NCBI GenBank assembly: GCA_017963805.1
Contig: JAGCTE010000024.1
Location: 1 to 62,307, forward strand
Direction of reading: 5' to 3'
Length of the DNA: 62,307 bases
DNA from: a bacterium
Lineage (GTDB): Bacteria; Auribacterota; UBA3054
The position numbers and the translations under genes were made by a program. The notes below the pieces were generated by a model, which saw only the letters and a list, made by a program, of their open reading frames with translations, was not told the origin of the DNA and searched no databases. Below, piece by piece: positions 43,452 through 50,804 of this stretch (position 1 is the stretch's first letter; every line of letters starts with the position of its first letter).

Positions 43452-44465
43452 TTAAAGGCCTTCCTTCATCACGTCGGCCATGGTGCGCTTGCCAAGCGCG
43501 TTGTAATTCTTTCTCGGTATCCTGCGGACGGCTTCGGGAGGCCTTCTGCGAAGGTCTTCGGCTTTCATGTCCTGCTCGACCCGCTCTTTGGCGGCGGTAG
43601 CGGGGACGATGACCTCGGAGGCCGGCCTCAGGCTGGTGGTGCGCTGGACCGTTTTTTCCGGGGCTTTGTCGGCGTCCCGAGTCCAGGAAGGCTGGCTGGG
43701 AGGCGCCGGCGCGTCGCCGTGAACGGGCTGGAGCTCACCTTTTGGGGAGATGTAGCCGTTCGCTATTTCCGTAGGAGCGTTGTCCAATTTTCTCGTCGTA
43801 AACTCGTCGATGTCGACCACCGGGACCGAGCCGGGAAGCTCGCTTTCAGCCTGCCAGGAAGGAGCGGAAACAACCGTTTTTTCCTCGACTTTCACCTCTG
43901 CTTTCACTTCCTTGACTTCCTCTTTCACGGGCTCAATGGCCTTCAAAGTCTTCTTTTCCTTCTCAAGGATCTTTTCGCCGTACTGGGCGACCAGTTTCTC
44001 TTCCGCTTCCCTTATCATGGCGTCGACTTCCGACATGTCGATCGATCTGGTGTCGTTGGTGATCGCTTCCGCCACGTCGTTCAAAGTCTCTTTCATCGCC
44101 TGCTCCTTGACTTCTTCCTGAATGTCGGCGAGACTCTGGGCGAAATCATTCGAATCAGCCGCGGAAAGCGTAACGCTCTTCGCTTCGGCGCCGCCGGATC
44201 GGACGACGGAGGGAGGGGTCTGGGAAGGGGCCGTAAGCGCCTCGGAGAGGATCTTGCGTTCCTCCTTCTCTTCCTTGACTTCAACGCTCTGCCCTTTTGT
44301 TTCCTTCTGCGCCAAACTCTGTTTTTCGACCTGCTTCTGCAGATCGTACATCTGGGCTCTCAATTTCTGCATCTCTCTTTCCGAACCGGAATTTCTCAGC
44401 AAAGAGAAAACCGCCACGGCCGCGAGCACCAGGACCAGCAAAACGTAAAAGATTTTTTTGAACAT
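43452..44465 (-). CDS. Single-pass membrane protein with long coiled-coil/low-complexity body
   Basis: 337 residues. One transmembrane helix at the start (KKIFYVLLVLVLAAVAVFSLL) is followed by a coiled coil rich in Glu/Lys/Gln (EREMQKLRAQMYDLQKQVEKQ) and further charged, Pro/Ser/Val-rich stretches. Later parts read VEEKTVVSAPSWQAESELPG and GYISPKGELQPVHGDAP. No known domain is evident. It is probably anchored in the inner membrane with its body in the periplasm or cytosol. An extended -10 lies about 35 nt upstream, and the 42650 gene follows it. Confidence 0.7.
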   Translation of the reverse strand: MFKKIFYVLLVLVLAAVAVFSLLRNSGSEREMQKLRAQMYDLQKQVEKQSLAQKETKGQSVEVKEEKEERKILSEALTAPSQTPPSVVRSGGAEAKSVTLSAADSNDFAQSLADIQEEVKEQAMKETLNDVAEAITNDTRSIDMSEVDAMIREAEEKLVAQYGEKILEKEKKTLKAIEPVKEEVKEVKAEVKVEEKTVVSAPSWQAESELPGSVPVVDIDEFTTRKLDNAPTEIANGYISPKGELQPVHGDAPAPPSQPSWTRDADKAPEKTVQRTTSLRPASEVIVPATAAKERVEQDMKAEDLRRRPPEAVRRIPRKNYNALGKRTMADVMKEGL

Positions 44466-44499
44466 AAAAGGAATTCCGGTAATTTAAAGTGGGAAGGTC

Positions 44500-44508
44500 A
44501 TTTTATCA
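44500..44508 (-). promoter_or_regulatory. Extended -10 of the 43452-44465 gene
   Basis: Leftward TGATAAAAT, about 34 nt before ATG 44465. Confidence 0.5.
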
Positions 44509-44619
44509 TTTGCCCGTTCCAATTGCAAACGCTTGTCAATAAGTTGGGGAATAACGGTGCGTAAACTTACAACTGTCTAATTCATAAATAGTTAATCTGA
44601 AGAGTCCAACTTAGCAACT

Positions 44620-44628
44620 TGTGGATAA
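44620..44628 (-). promoter_or_regulatory. Perfect DnaA-box match (TTATCCACA)
   Basis: The plus strand reads TGTGGATAA, the complement of the consensus DnaA box TTATCCACA. It is a single exact copy; a working origin normally has several, and no dnaA or dnaN lies here. Confidence 0.4.
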
Positions 44629-44682
44629 CTTGTAGATTTCCCGTGGTTGGGCACAGGATCTCCCCAGGATACTGACATTCTT

Positions 44683-44755
44683 CCGTCAGAAACAACAACC
44701 TCCTCTTGATTTTACTTCGTAACAAAATCTTGAGGAGGTTGTTGTTTTCTGACGG
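44683..44755. repeat. Hairpin A, long imperfect inverted repeat
   Basis: The left arm, 44683-44713 (begins CCGTCAGAAACAACAACC), is complementary to the right arm, 44724-44755, apart from two inner mismatches (CTTG against CAAG) and one bulge. The loop is about 10 nt. No T-run follows either arm, so it is not a standard terminator. Confidence 0.85.
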
Positions 44756-44757
44756 CC

Positions 44758-44948
44758 AAAAGCACAGCTCACAGTCTGCCTGATAGCATCCTCCGTGAGT
44801 TTTGTCGAGGACGAAAAAAGTTATGCTCCCGTAAGCAAACTCAGCGAAGCCTGTTTGCCAAGGGAACATAACTTTTCGTCCGAGACAATATCCGCGTCAG
44901 CGTTCGCGTAGTCCGCGAGCTGAGCAAAAAGCACCGCTCACAGTCTGC
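44758..44948. repeat. Direct-repeat-bounded, insertion-like block containing hairpin B
   Basis: Two 22-nt copies with one mismatch, 44758-44779 and 44927-44948 (AAAAGCAC...CTCACAGTCTGC), bound a block of about 147 bp. The second copy spans the stop codon region of the PEP-CTERM gene, so the first is a displaced duplicate of that gene's 3' end. Inside are hairpin B and, near its ends, same-orientation GCnTnnTCCGnGAG half-sites at 44786-44801 and 44906-44920. This looks like a non-autonomous insertion or a repeat-mediated duplication. Confidence 0.55.
44804..44886. repeat. Hairpin B, long imperfect inverted repeat
   Basis: The left arm, 44804-44840 (begins GTCGAGGACGAAAAAAGTTA), pairs with the right arm, 44853-44886 (ends TTTTCGTCCGAGAC), with a few mismatches and a two-base bulge. 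The loop is about 12 nt. There is no T-run beyond it. Confidence 0.85.
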
Positions 44949-46731
44949 GCTTGATCATAAGGCAAGCCAGCGCGGCAAACGCAAAAACGGCCACGCAAGG
45001 TTCGGGAATGGGCTCGGTGCTTATGCCGAAAAGGCCGGAATAGTTGGTGATGTTGTGGCCGTGCAAGTCTTCCGCTATTATGCGCACTCTCGCCCGGTCG
45101 GAGACCTCCTTGTACGGGAAGGTGTTCCAGGAATAATCCTTGTCGAGCTCGTAGTAATAGTCTTCGCAAATGTCGATCCAGGGGCCTTCGAAATCGTTGG
45201 TGGAGTAAGAGAGGTAGAAAGCTCTCCAGCCGTCGGAGGGAGCCTTGTATTCCCACTTCACGGGTTCCGTCATGTTGCGGTAATAGTCGCCTTCCGCGGG
45301 CTTCGTGATTTCCACGTATTCCGTGCCGTCAAGCGAAGCGGGCTTAGGCGAGAGCTCCATTTCGACGGTGTAGAAGGTGTTGGAGTCCAAAGGCCTGTAG
45401 GTGACCACGTACCCGTAGCCGTAGGCGCTGCCAAAGGAGAGGTACCACTTTCCCTCCAAGCCTTTGCCGTAGCAGTCGTCTTTCGTCAGAGTGATCGTGT
45501 GCTCGTTTTGGCGCCCGCTGCTCAAGTAATCGTAAACAGACCCGGCCTGCTGGTAGCGGTCGAAGAAGGGAATGTAATTCTTTCTCAAGCCGCAGAGGAC
45601 GGGCAGCCCGGTGTTGACTCTCACGACAAGCTGCGTCGTGCCCTCCGGCACGTTCATCTCGAAGGAGAAGAAACCGGCCAGGTCGACGTCTTCCTGGCGG
45701 ACCTGCTCATGCGAGCCGATCGGGTAGGCGGCGATGTTCGGGTTCATGTACTTCGTGATCCAGTTCATCATGTGCCCGCGGTGCAATCCGACTTTCCTCG
45801 GCATATGATGGAAGAACCAGATCTTGTGCTTATAGTTGACGCCGCCGCCCCAGTCGGCGCAGGTCATGGTCCTCGGGACCCAGTTGGTCATGTTGGGGAA
45901 GTCGTACCAGCAGTCGGCGTAGCATTCCACCGGGGTGGTGTTGCCCCAGTCGTAGTCGCTTTTGGAGTTGGGGGCGTAGTGCACGTCGCCGATGCAGATG
46001 TTTTCGCTCGATTCGCTGCCGTGCGCCCTGTAAAGGGCCATGTCGTGAACGTTGGTGTACCTTATGCCGCCTTCGAACGAGTAGACGTAGTTGTGGAACG
46101 CTCCGCCCAGGTGCCATTCGCAGCCGTGGCCGAAGTTTTCCATCGGCGTGTCGGAGCGCTCTATGCTCGGCATGCACATCATGAACATCCTTTCGTTCTG
46201 CAAGGCGGAGAATCCGTAGGAATTGCAGCCGAAGGCGCCCTTGCCGAAGAGCCTGGTCTCGTTGGTGTTCATGCCGGGCCAGCCGTAGAGCCAGACTTGG
46301 TCTATCCTGCCGTCTTCGATGGCCGGGATCATCCAGGGCACGTCGTTGGTCAAAAAGTGCGCGTAGTCGAAGGAGCCGCCGGGGTGCTTGTCACTCTGGC
46401 CTTTCTTCCAATAGTCGTAATAGCTCTGCTGGTTGAAGCGTTTGCCGCTCGTCATCAAAGGGAAGATGTTGAGGTTCGTGACGACGACGAAATTCGCCTT
46501 GACCATTCCGTCGGTGGCTTCCTTCCACCAATTCTTCTGCTGGGTGGCCATGTTTTGCCCGGTCGGCCAGCCGAAAACGGCGTTCAGGCGCCTCGCGGTG
46601 GTGAGCTCGGCCACGTTGGTCATAAAGGGGTTGTAGCAGACCACGGCGACTTTCAGATCAAGATTGCCGGTTGTGGCAAAAACCGAAGCCGCGGCCGTCA
46701 AAAGCAGCGAAAACCATAAAACTTTTCTCAT
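44938..46731 (-). CDS. PEP-CTERM-like exported protein of unknown function
   Basis: 597 residues. Signal peptide MRKVLWFSLLLTAAASVFA is followed by a large globular part and a C-terminal tail PIPEPCVAVFAFAALACLMIKRRL, that is PEP, hydrophobic stretch and basic end, the PEP-CTERM arrangement. The globular part has many aromatic and cysteine residues, a GHGCEWHLGGAFHNYVYSFEG segment and an HHMPRKVGLHRGHMMNW segment, but no family that I know. A C-terminal beta-like domain (EGDYYRNMTEPVKWEYKAPSDGWRAFYLSYS) may bind sugars or ions. Export to the surface by exosortase is inferred from the tail. Confidence 0.78.
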   Translation of the reverse strand: MRKVLWFSLLLTAAASVFATTGNLDLKVAVVCYNPFMTNVAELTTARRLNAVFGWPTGQNMATQQKNWWKEATDGMVKANFVVVTNLNIFPLMTSGKRFNQQSYYDYWKKGQSDKHPGGSFDYAHFLTNDVPWMIPAIEDGRIDQVWLYGWPGMNTNETRLFGKGAFGCNSYGFSALQNERMFMMCMPSIERSDTPMENFGHGCEWHLGGAFHNYVYSFEGGIRYTNVHDMALYRAHGSESSENICIGDVHYAPNSKSDYDWGNTTPVECYADCWYDFPNMTNWVPRTMTCADWGGGVNYKHKIWFFHHMPRKVGLHRGHMMNWITKYMNPNIAAYPIGSHEQVRQEDVDLAGFFSFEMNVPEGTTQLVVRVNTGLPVLCGLRKNYIPFFDRYQQAGSVYDYLSSGRQNEHTITLTKDDCYGKGLEGKWYLSFGSAYGYGYVVTYRPLDSNTFYTVEMELSPKPASLDGTEYVEITKPAEGDYYRNMTEPVKWEYKAPSDGWRAFYLSYSTNDFEGPWIDICEDYYYELDKDYSWNTFPYKEVSDRARVRIIAEDLHGHNITNYSGLFGISTEPIPEPCVAVFAFAALACLMIKRRL

Positions 46732-46744
46732 GATGCATCCTTAG

Positions 46745-46750
46745 ATTGTA
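46745..46750 (-). promoter_or_regulatory. -10 of the PEP-CTERM gene
   Basis: Leftward TACAAT lies 13 nt before ATG 46731, with AAGGA between. It is back-to-back with the murB promoter. Confidence 0.45.
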
Positions 46751-46789
46751 TTGTTACCCTATCCTTCCAATTATACAAAAAAAGGCTTA

Positions 46790-46798
46790 TGCTATAAT
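46790..46798 (+). promoter_or_regulatory. Extended -10 for murB, leaderless arrangement
   Basis: TGCTATAAT ends 6 nt before ATG 46805. The initiating base would be the A of the ATG or within one or two bases. There is no ribosome site and no good -35, so the extended -10 carries the promoter. Confidence 0.6.
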
Positions 46799-46804
46799 TG
46801 GACT

Positions 46805-47737
46805 ATGCGAAAAGATTTCCCGCTTAAAGATCTGAACTGGTTCAGGACCGGAGGGAACGCCGAGTTTTTCTCCGAACCTGCGACACTTGAGGACGCCTTG
46901 TCCGATCTGGCTTTCGCGAAAAAGGAAGGCCTTGATCTGAACGTTCTGGGCGAAGGCGCCAACACGCTCGTCTGCGACTTGGGCTGCAAGGGGCTCGTAA
47001 TGCGGCCCGCCAACAAAAAGCTTTCCCTCCTTGAGAAACCGGAAGGGTTGGTCCTCGAAGCCGGCTGCGGCGCGTCCGTGCATGACGCGGTGGATTTTTC
47101 CCTTGAACGCGGAGCGCTTGGCCTGGAGGAATTCGCCGGCTTACCCGGCACAATTGGCGGCGCCGCCTTCATAAACGCCCACTTCTTCGAATTTTTCCTG
47201 GCGGATTTCCTTTTGTCCGCAACGGTCATATCGCCCGACGGTTCGGTAAGGGAAGTTGACAGGGATTGGTTCGAATACGGTTACGACGTTTCCAGGCTGC
47301 ACAGGGAAAGATGGCTCATATGGTCCGTCAGATTCCTTCTGAAGGGCGGATCTGATCTCGACGCCGCCTTCGCCAAAGGACGCGCTTACGAGATCATCCG
47401 CCAAAGATCGCGCCGCTATCCCAAGGAAAGGACCTGCGGCAGCTTTTTCAGGAATTTCCTTCCGGAAGAAGCGCAGGGCAAGGTCCCAAGCGTCGCCTAT
47501 TACCTCGACAAAGTCGGCGTCAAGGGGACTCTTTCAAGCGGCTTGGCGATCGTTTCCAGAAAGCACGCCAATATGCTGGAAACAAAGGAAGGCGCGACTT
47601 CCGCGGACGTCGTAAGCTTGGCCCGCGAGATGCAGAAACTGGTTTATAAAAACTTCGGGCTCGTGCCCGTGCCGGAATGCCGCTTTTTAGGCTTCCCCTC
47701 TTTCCCCCTCTACACTAAGGATTCCATAGATGGCTAA
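46805..47737 (+). CDS. murB: UDP-N-acetylenolpyruvoylglucosamine reductase
   Basis: Starting at ATG 46805 the protein has 310 residues; an upstream in-frame ATG at 46751 lies before the promoter. It has the FAD-binding VLGEGANTLVCDLGCKGLVM, the FAGLPGTIGGAAFINAHF motif, and CGSFFRNFLPEEAQGKVPS with the catalytic serine. The length fits the shorter MurB type without the extra tyrosine loop. It reduces the enolpyruvyl group to form UDP-MurNAc in peptidoglycan synthesis. Its last bases overlap the esterase start by 8 nt. Confidence 0.92.
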   Translation: MRKDFPLKDLNWFRTGGNAEFFSEPATLEDALSDLAFAKKEGLDLNVLGEGANTLVCDLGCKGLVMRPANKKLSLLEKPEGLVLEAGCGASVHDAVDFSLERGALGLEEFAGLPGTIGGAAFINAHFFEFFLADFLLSATVISPDGSVREVDRDWFEYGYDVSRLHRERWLIWSVRFLLKGGSDLDAAFAKGRAYEIIRQRSRRYPKERTCGSFFRNFLPEEAQGKVPSVAYYLDKVGVKGTLSSGLAIVSRKHANMLETKEGATSADVVSLAREMQKLVYKNFGLVPVPECRFLGFPSFPLYTKDSIDG

Positions 47738-48449
47738 CGTTGACTGGCATTTTTTCAGCACTGTTTTGGATGTGAACTACGCCTTCCGCGCCCTTATCCC
47801 CGACAAATTCGGATCCGACAGGCCGCCAAGGATCCTTTATCTTCTTCACGGGCTTAGCGACGACTACACCAACTGGACGCGCATGACGAGCGTCGAGCGC
47901 TATTGGGAAAAATACAACAGGGAGCTGATCATCGTCATGCCGGACGGCGGACGCTCCTTTTACTCCGACACCACCGATTCCCACGGCGGCAACTACGAAA
48001 GCTTTTTCATAAAGGAGCTGATCCCCTATTTCGAAAGCCATCTGCCCGTTTCGATAGAAAGGAGCCAGCGGACGATCTGCGGCCTCAGTATGGGCGGATA
48101 CGGCGCCTTCAGGCTCGGCCTCAAATATCCCGAACTCTTTTCCGCCATCGGAAGTTTCAGTGGCGCGGTCGATTCCAGAAGATATTTGGAGAGGCCGGAA
48201 TTCAGCGCCCGCCTCTGGGACGAATCCTCAAGGCTTGAGATCATCGCGAAAGATCTGACCAACGACTCGGCCCCGCGCATCAAATTCCTGTGCGGGACGG
48301 AAGACTTCCTCCTCGAGCACAACCGGGCCTGGGAAAAGTGGCTCGCCGAGCACGGGATCGACCACGAGTACAAGGAGTACCCCGGCAGCCACAACTGGCT
48401 CTTCTGGGACACTCACCTTCCGGAGATGCTCGAATTCATAATGGCCTAA
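47730..48449 (+). CDS. Alpha/beta-hydrolase esterase (EstA/esterase D type)
   Basis: 239 residues with a typical catalytic triad: nucleophile S120 in GLSMGGYG, Asp in CGTEDFLLEH near 190, and His in PGSHNWLFWDTHLPEML near 221. The HG motif LLHGLSDDYTNWT at 39-51 makes the oxyanion hole. Such enzymes cleave short acyl esters such as tributyrin or sugar acetates, or S-formylglutathione in the esterase D branch. It is cytosolic by appearance, without signal peptide. It follows murB directly; its stop overlaps the convergent regulator's stop. Confidence 0.88.
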   Translation: MANVDWHFFSTVLDVNYAFRALIPDKFGSDRPPRILYLLHGLSDDYTNWTRMTSVERYWEKYNRELIIVMPDGGRSFYSDTTDSHGGNYESFFIKELIPYFESHLPVSIERSQRTICGLSMGGYGAFRLGLKYPELFSAIGSFSGAVDSRRYLERPEFSARLWDESSRLEIIAKDLTNDSAPRIKFLCGTEDFLLEHNRAWEKWLAEHGIDHEYKEYPGSHNWLFWDTHLPEMLEFIMA

Positions 48450-49099
48450 GAGTCCGACAGCAGATCGTTCTGCAAGGCGTACCTTATGAGGCCCGCCAGC
48501 GTTTTCACCCCTATCTTGCTCATAAGCCTGTCCCTGTAGGTGGCCACCGTTTTCGGGCTGAGGGCGAAGTCCCTCGCGATCTTCGATATGTTGTCGCCGC
48601 CCGTCAGCTTCTTTAACACCATGAATTCCCGCGCGGAAAAGGCGGGCTTTTGCGTCCCGGCGGAGCTGATGTCGTTGTTGGCCATGTAGGCGGTCAGCTT
48701 TTCCGCCACCGTGCCGGAGAGAAAAGTCCCGCCGTAGGAGACCGTCCTCGCGGCCTTCACTATCTCGTCTTTGGAGGCCCTCTTCGACACTATGCCCTTC
48801 ACTCCGCAGCGCAATCCCAAAACGCTTATGAACTCCTCGTCGGCGGAACAGAAAAGCAGGATGTTCGAAGCGGGCGACGTCTGCCTCAGCTCCTTCAAGA
48901 TTTCGCCAAGATCCGATTTGGGAATAACGGAATCGACGATTATGACGTCGGGCTTATGATCCTTAAGCAGCGCCCTCGCGGCGTACATGTTCACGGCGAA
49001 TCCCTTGAATTCGAAATCAAGGGATTCATTCAGGATGCTTTTCAGCCCGAGAGCCACCACGGGAAAATCATCCAAGACGATAACGGTTTTCTTGCTCAT
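48446..49099 (-). CDS. LuxR-family response regulator, orphan
   Basis: ATG 49099 with AAGGAG gives 217 residues; a longer frame to 49132 covers the ribosome site. The receiver domain has the acidic pair DD at residues 10-11, phospho-acceptor D56 in PDVIIVDSVIPKSD, and lysine in GIVSKRASKDE. A LuxR helix-turn-helix ends the chain (FSAREFMVLKKLTGGDNISKIARDFALSPKTVATYRDRLM). No histidine kinase adjoins it. It lies between the esterase (convergent) and rpoN (divergent). Target promoters are unknown. Confidence 0.9.
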   Translation of the reverse strand: MSKKTVIVLDDFPVVALGLKSILNESLDFEFKGFAVNMYAARALLKDHKPDVIIVDSVIPKSDLGEILKELRQTSPASNILLFCSADEEFISVLGLRCGVKGIVSKRASKDEIVKAARTVSYGGTFLSGTVAEKLTAYMANNDISSAGTQKPAFSAREFMVLKKLTGGDNISKIARDFALSPKTVATYRDRLMSKIGVKTLAGLIRYALQNDLLSDS

Positions 49100-49249
49100 T
49101 TTTGGTTCTCCTTTATTGGTAGTTTTTCTCATTTTCCTAGAAAGTTGTCTTTTTTTCCAGTTTTTCGCTTTTTTCTATTAAAATTACTAGTACATGTAAG
49201 CGTTTTTCCGGCAAGTCTGACGCGAATAATTCTGTTATGGGCTTGAATT

Positions 49250-49258
49250 TGATACAAT
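49250..49258 (+). promoter_or_regulatory. Extended -10 for rpoN
   Basis: TGATACAAT with an expected leader of about 16 nt before ATG 49281 and no Shine-Dalgarno sequence. Confidence 0.45.
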
Positions 49259-49280
49259 AATTAATGGACTAGCAATTTTC

Positions 49281-50804
49281 ATGCCTGACAAAAATTCATA
49301 TAATCCGAAGCCGGACCTCTCACTCGACCTCAACGTGCGCCAGGAGCAGCGCCTGAGCCAACAGCAGCGCCAGGCCATTGCGCTTCTGCAATCGCCGAGG
49401 GCCGAGCTTGAGGCCGCTGTAAAAAAAGAGCTGGACACCAATCCGGCCCTTGAGGAATATTTTCCCGAGGAAGAGGACGGCGAGGACGAAAAATTCGCGA
49501 ACAGTTTCTCCCCCGACGCCCAGGACGAGGAGGAGAAGGACGAGGAGGCCAAAAAGAGCGAATACGCCGACCGGCTCGGGGCAAGCGACGGCGGCGAGGA
49601 GGAAAAAGCGCTTGACAAGCTGAGCGAAGAGGACGAGGCGTGGCAGGACTATTACCGCGAGGAAGCCGGCGAGGACATAGCCTACGCCGACCAGGAGACC
49701 CTGCGGAAAAACTACGATTACGTCATGAACTCGCTTTCCGCGCCGACTACGCTTTCCGATGACCTCAAAGACCAGTTCGCCCTGGACCTTCCGAAGGAAG
49801 ACGAGCCTTTGTACACCTACCTTATCTCCAGTCTCGACGAAAAGGGCTTCCTTACGGAGAGCGCTTCCGAAATGGCGAAAAAGCTCGGCGTTCCCAAGTC
49901 GAAAATGGAAGAAATCATCAATCTTTTGCAAAGCTACGATCCGCCGGGACTGGGCGCCGCGAATCTGAGGGAAAGCTTCCTCCTGCAGCTGGAAAGGAAA
50001 GGCTTGAAGGATTCCCTTGCCTACGCCGTAATAAGCGAGCATTACGAGGACATGCTCCACCAGCGCTTCCAGACGATCATGAGCAGCCTGAAAATAGGCA
50101 AGGAAGAGCTGAAAGACGCCTTGGAAACGATAGGGACGCTCGATTTCCGCCCGGGCAGGGACCTTACCTACTCCGAACCGGAGAACGCCGTAGCCGACGT
50201 CATAGTGAGGGAAAACGAGGACGGTTCGTTCACGACGGAAATGAACGACGAGAAATTCCCCTACGTCAGGATCTCGAAAAACTTCGTTAGCGCGATGCGC
50301 GCCAAAGACGAGAAAAGCCGCGCCTTCGCAAGAGACAGGGTCAAAGCCGGGAAAAACTTCATTGGTCAGCTGCAGTTCTGCAAACGCACGATCCTGCGCG
50401 TCGCCGAGGCGATAGTCGCCCATCAGGAGGATTTTTTGAGGAACGGCCCGGGGCACATGAAGGCGCTTACGATGCGCGAATTGGCCGAGGAGCTCGATCT
50501 CAGCGACTCCACCGTAAGCAGGGCCATCTCCAAAAAGTACATGGACACCCCGCAGGGGCTTTTTGAGATGAAAGATTTCTTCAGCCGCGTCGCCTCGAGC
50601 GAAAACGGGAGCGAGACTTCCGGGGCGGACGCGAAGAACCTTTTGCGTGAGATAGTTGACGGCGAGAACAAGGAGAAGCCTTACGGCGACGACGAGATCG
50701 CGAAAATGATGGCGGAAAGAGGCTGCCCCATAGCCCGCCGCACCGTCGTGAAATACAGGGAAGCGCTGGGAATACCTTCAAGCAGGCTCAGGAAAAAACT
50801 ATGA
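49281..50804 (+). CDS. rpoN: RNA polymerase sigma-54 factor
   Basis: 507 residues. The N-terminal Gln/Leu-rich activator region reads LDLNVRQEQRLSQQQRQAIALLQSPRAELEAAVKKELDTNP. The acidic region II follows, then core-binding and helix-turn-helix parts, and the RpoN box ARRTVVKYREALGIPSS near residue 488, which reads the -24 promoter element. Sigma-54 needs an AAA+ enhancer-binding activator, none of which lies here. It heads a tight seven-gene operon ending at the XPB helicase and membrane protein, an unusual setting since rpoN usually lies with ptsN or hpf. Confidence 0.95.
   Translation: MPDKNSYNPKPDLSLDLNVRQEQRLSQQQRQAIALLQSPRAELEAAVKKELDTNPALEEYFPEEEDGEDEKFANSFSPDAQDEEEKDEEAKKSEYADRLGASDGGEEEKALDKLSEEDEAWQDYYREEAGEDIAYADQETLRKNYDYVMNSLSAPTTLSDDLKDQFALDLPKEDEPLYTYLISSLDEKGFLTESASEMAKKLGVPKSKMEEIINLLQSYDPPGLGAANLRESFLLQLERKGLKDSLAYAVISEHYEDMLHQRFQTIMSSLKIGKEELKDALETIGTLDFRPGRDLTYSEPENAVADVIVRENEDGSFTTEMNDEKFPYVRISKNFVSAMRAKDEKSRAFARDRVKAGKNFIGQLQFCKRTILRVAEAIVAHQEDFLRNGPGHMKALTMRELAEELDLSDSTVSRAISKKYMDTPQGLFEMKDFFSRVASSENGSETSGADAKNLLREIVDGENKEKPYGDDEIAKMMAERGCPIARRTVVKYREALGIPSSRLRKKL

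Larger units (their letters stand above)
44466..44937. other. 472-bp non-coding stretch with hairpins, a direct repeat and a DnaA box
   Basis: No credible gene is found here; short frames on either strand follow the hairpin arms only. It holds, in order, the promoter of the 43452 gene, an A/T-rich part with a DnaA-box match (44620-44628), hairpin A (44683-44755), a 22-nt direct repeat copy (44758-44779), hairpin B (44804-44886) and the second repeat copy reaching into the next gene. Confidence 0.7.

Noticed and set aside
44582..44869. A 95-codon leftward frame within the 472-bp non-coding stretch.
   Set aside because: Its residues follow hairpins A and B and the A/T-rich part; no ribosome site or known motif supports translation.
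45055..46719. A 554-codon rightward frame opposite the PEP-CTERM gene.
   Set aside because: It is biased to Val, Ala, Gly and His with no recognisable domain and no start signals, while the leftward gene has a signal peptide and PEP-CTERM tail.
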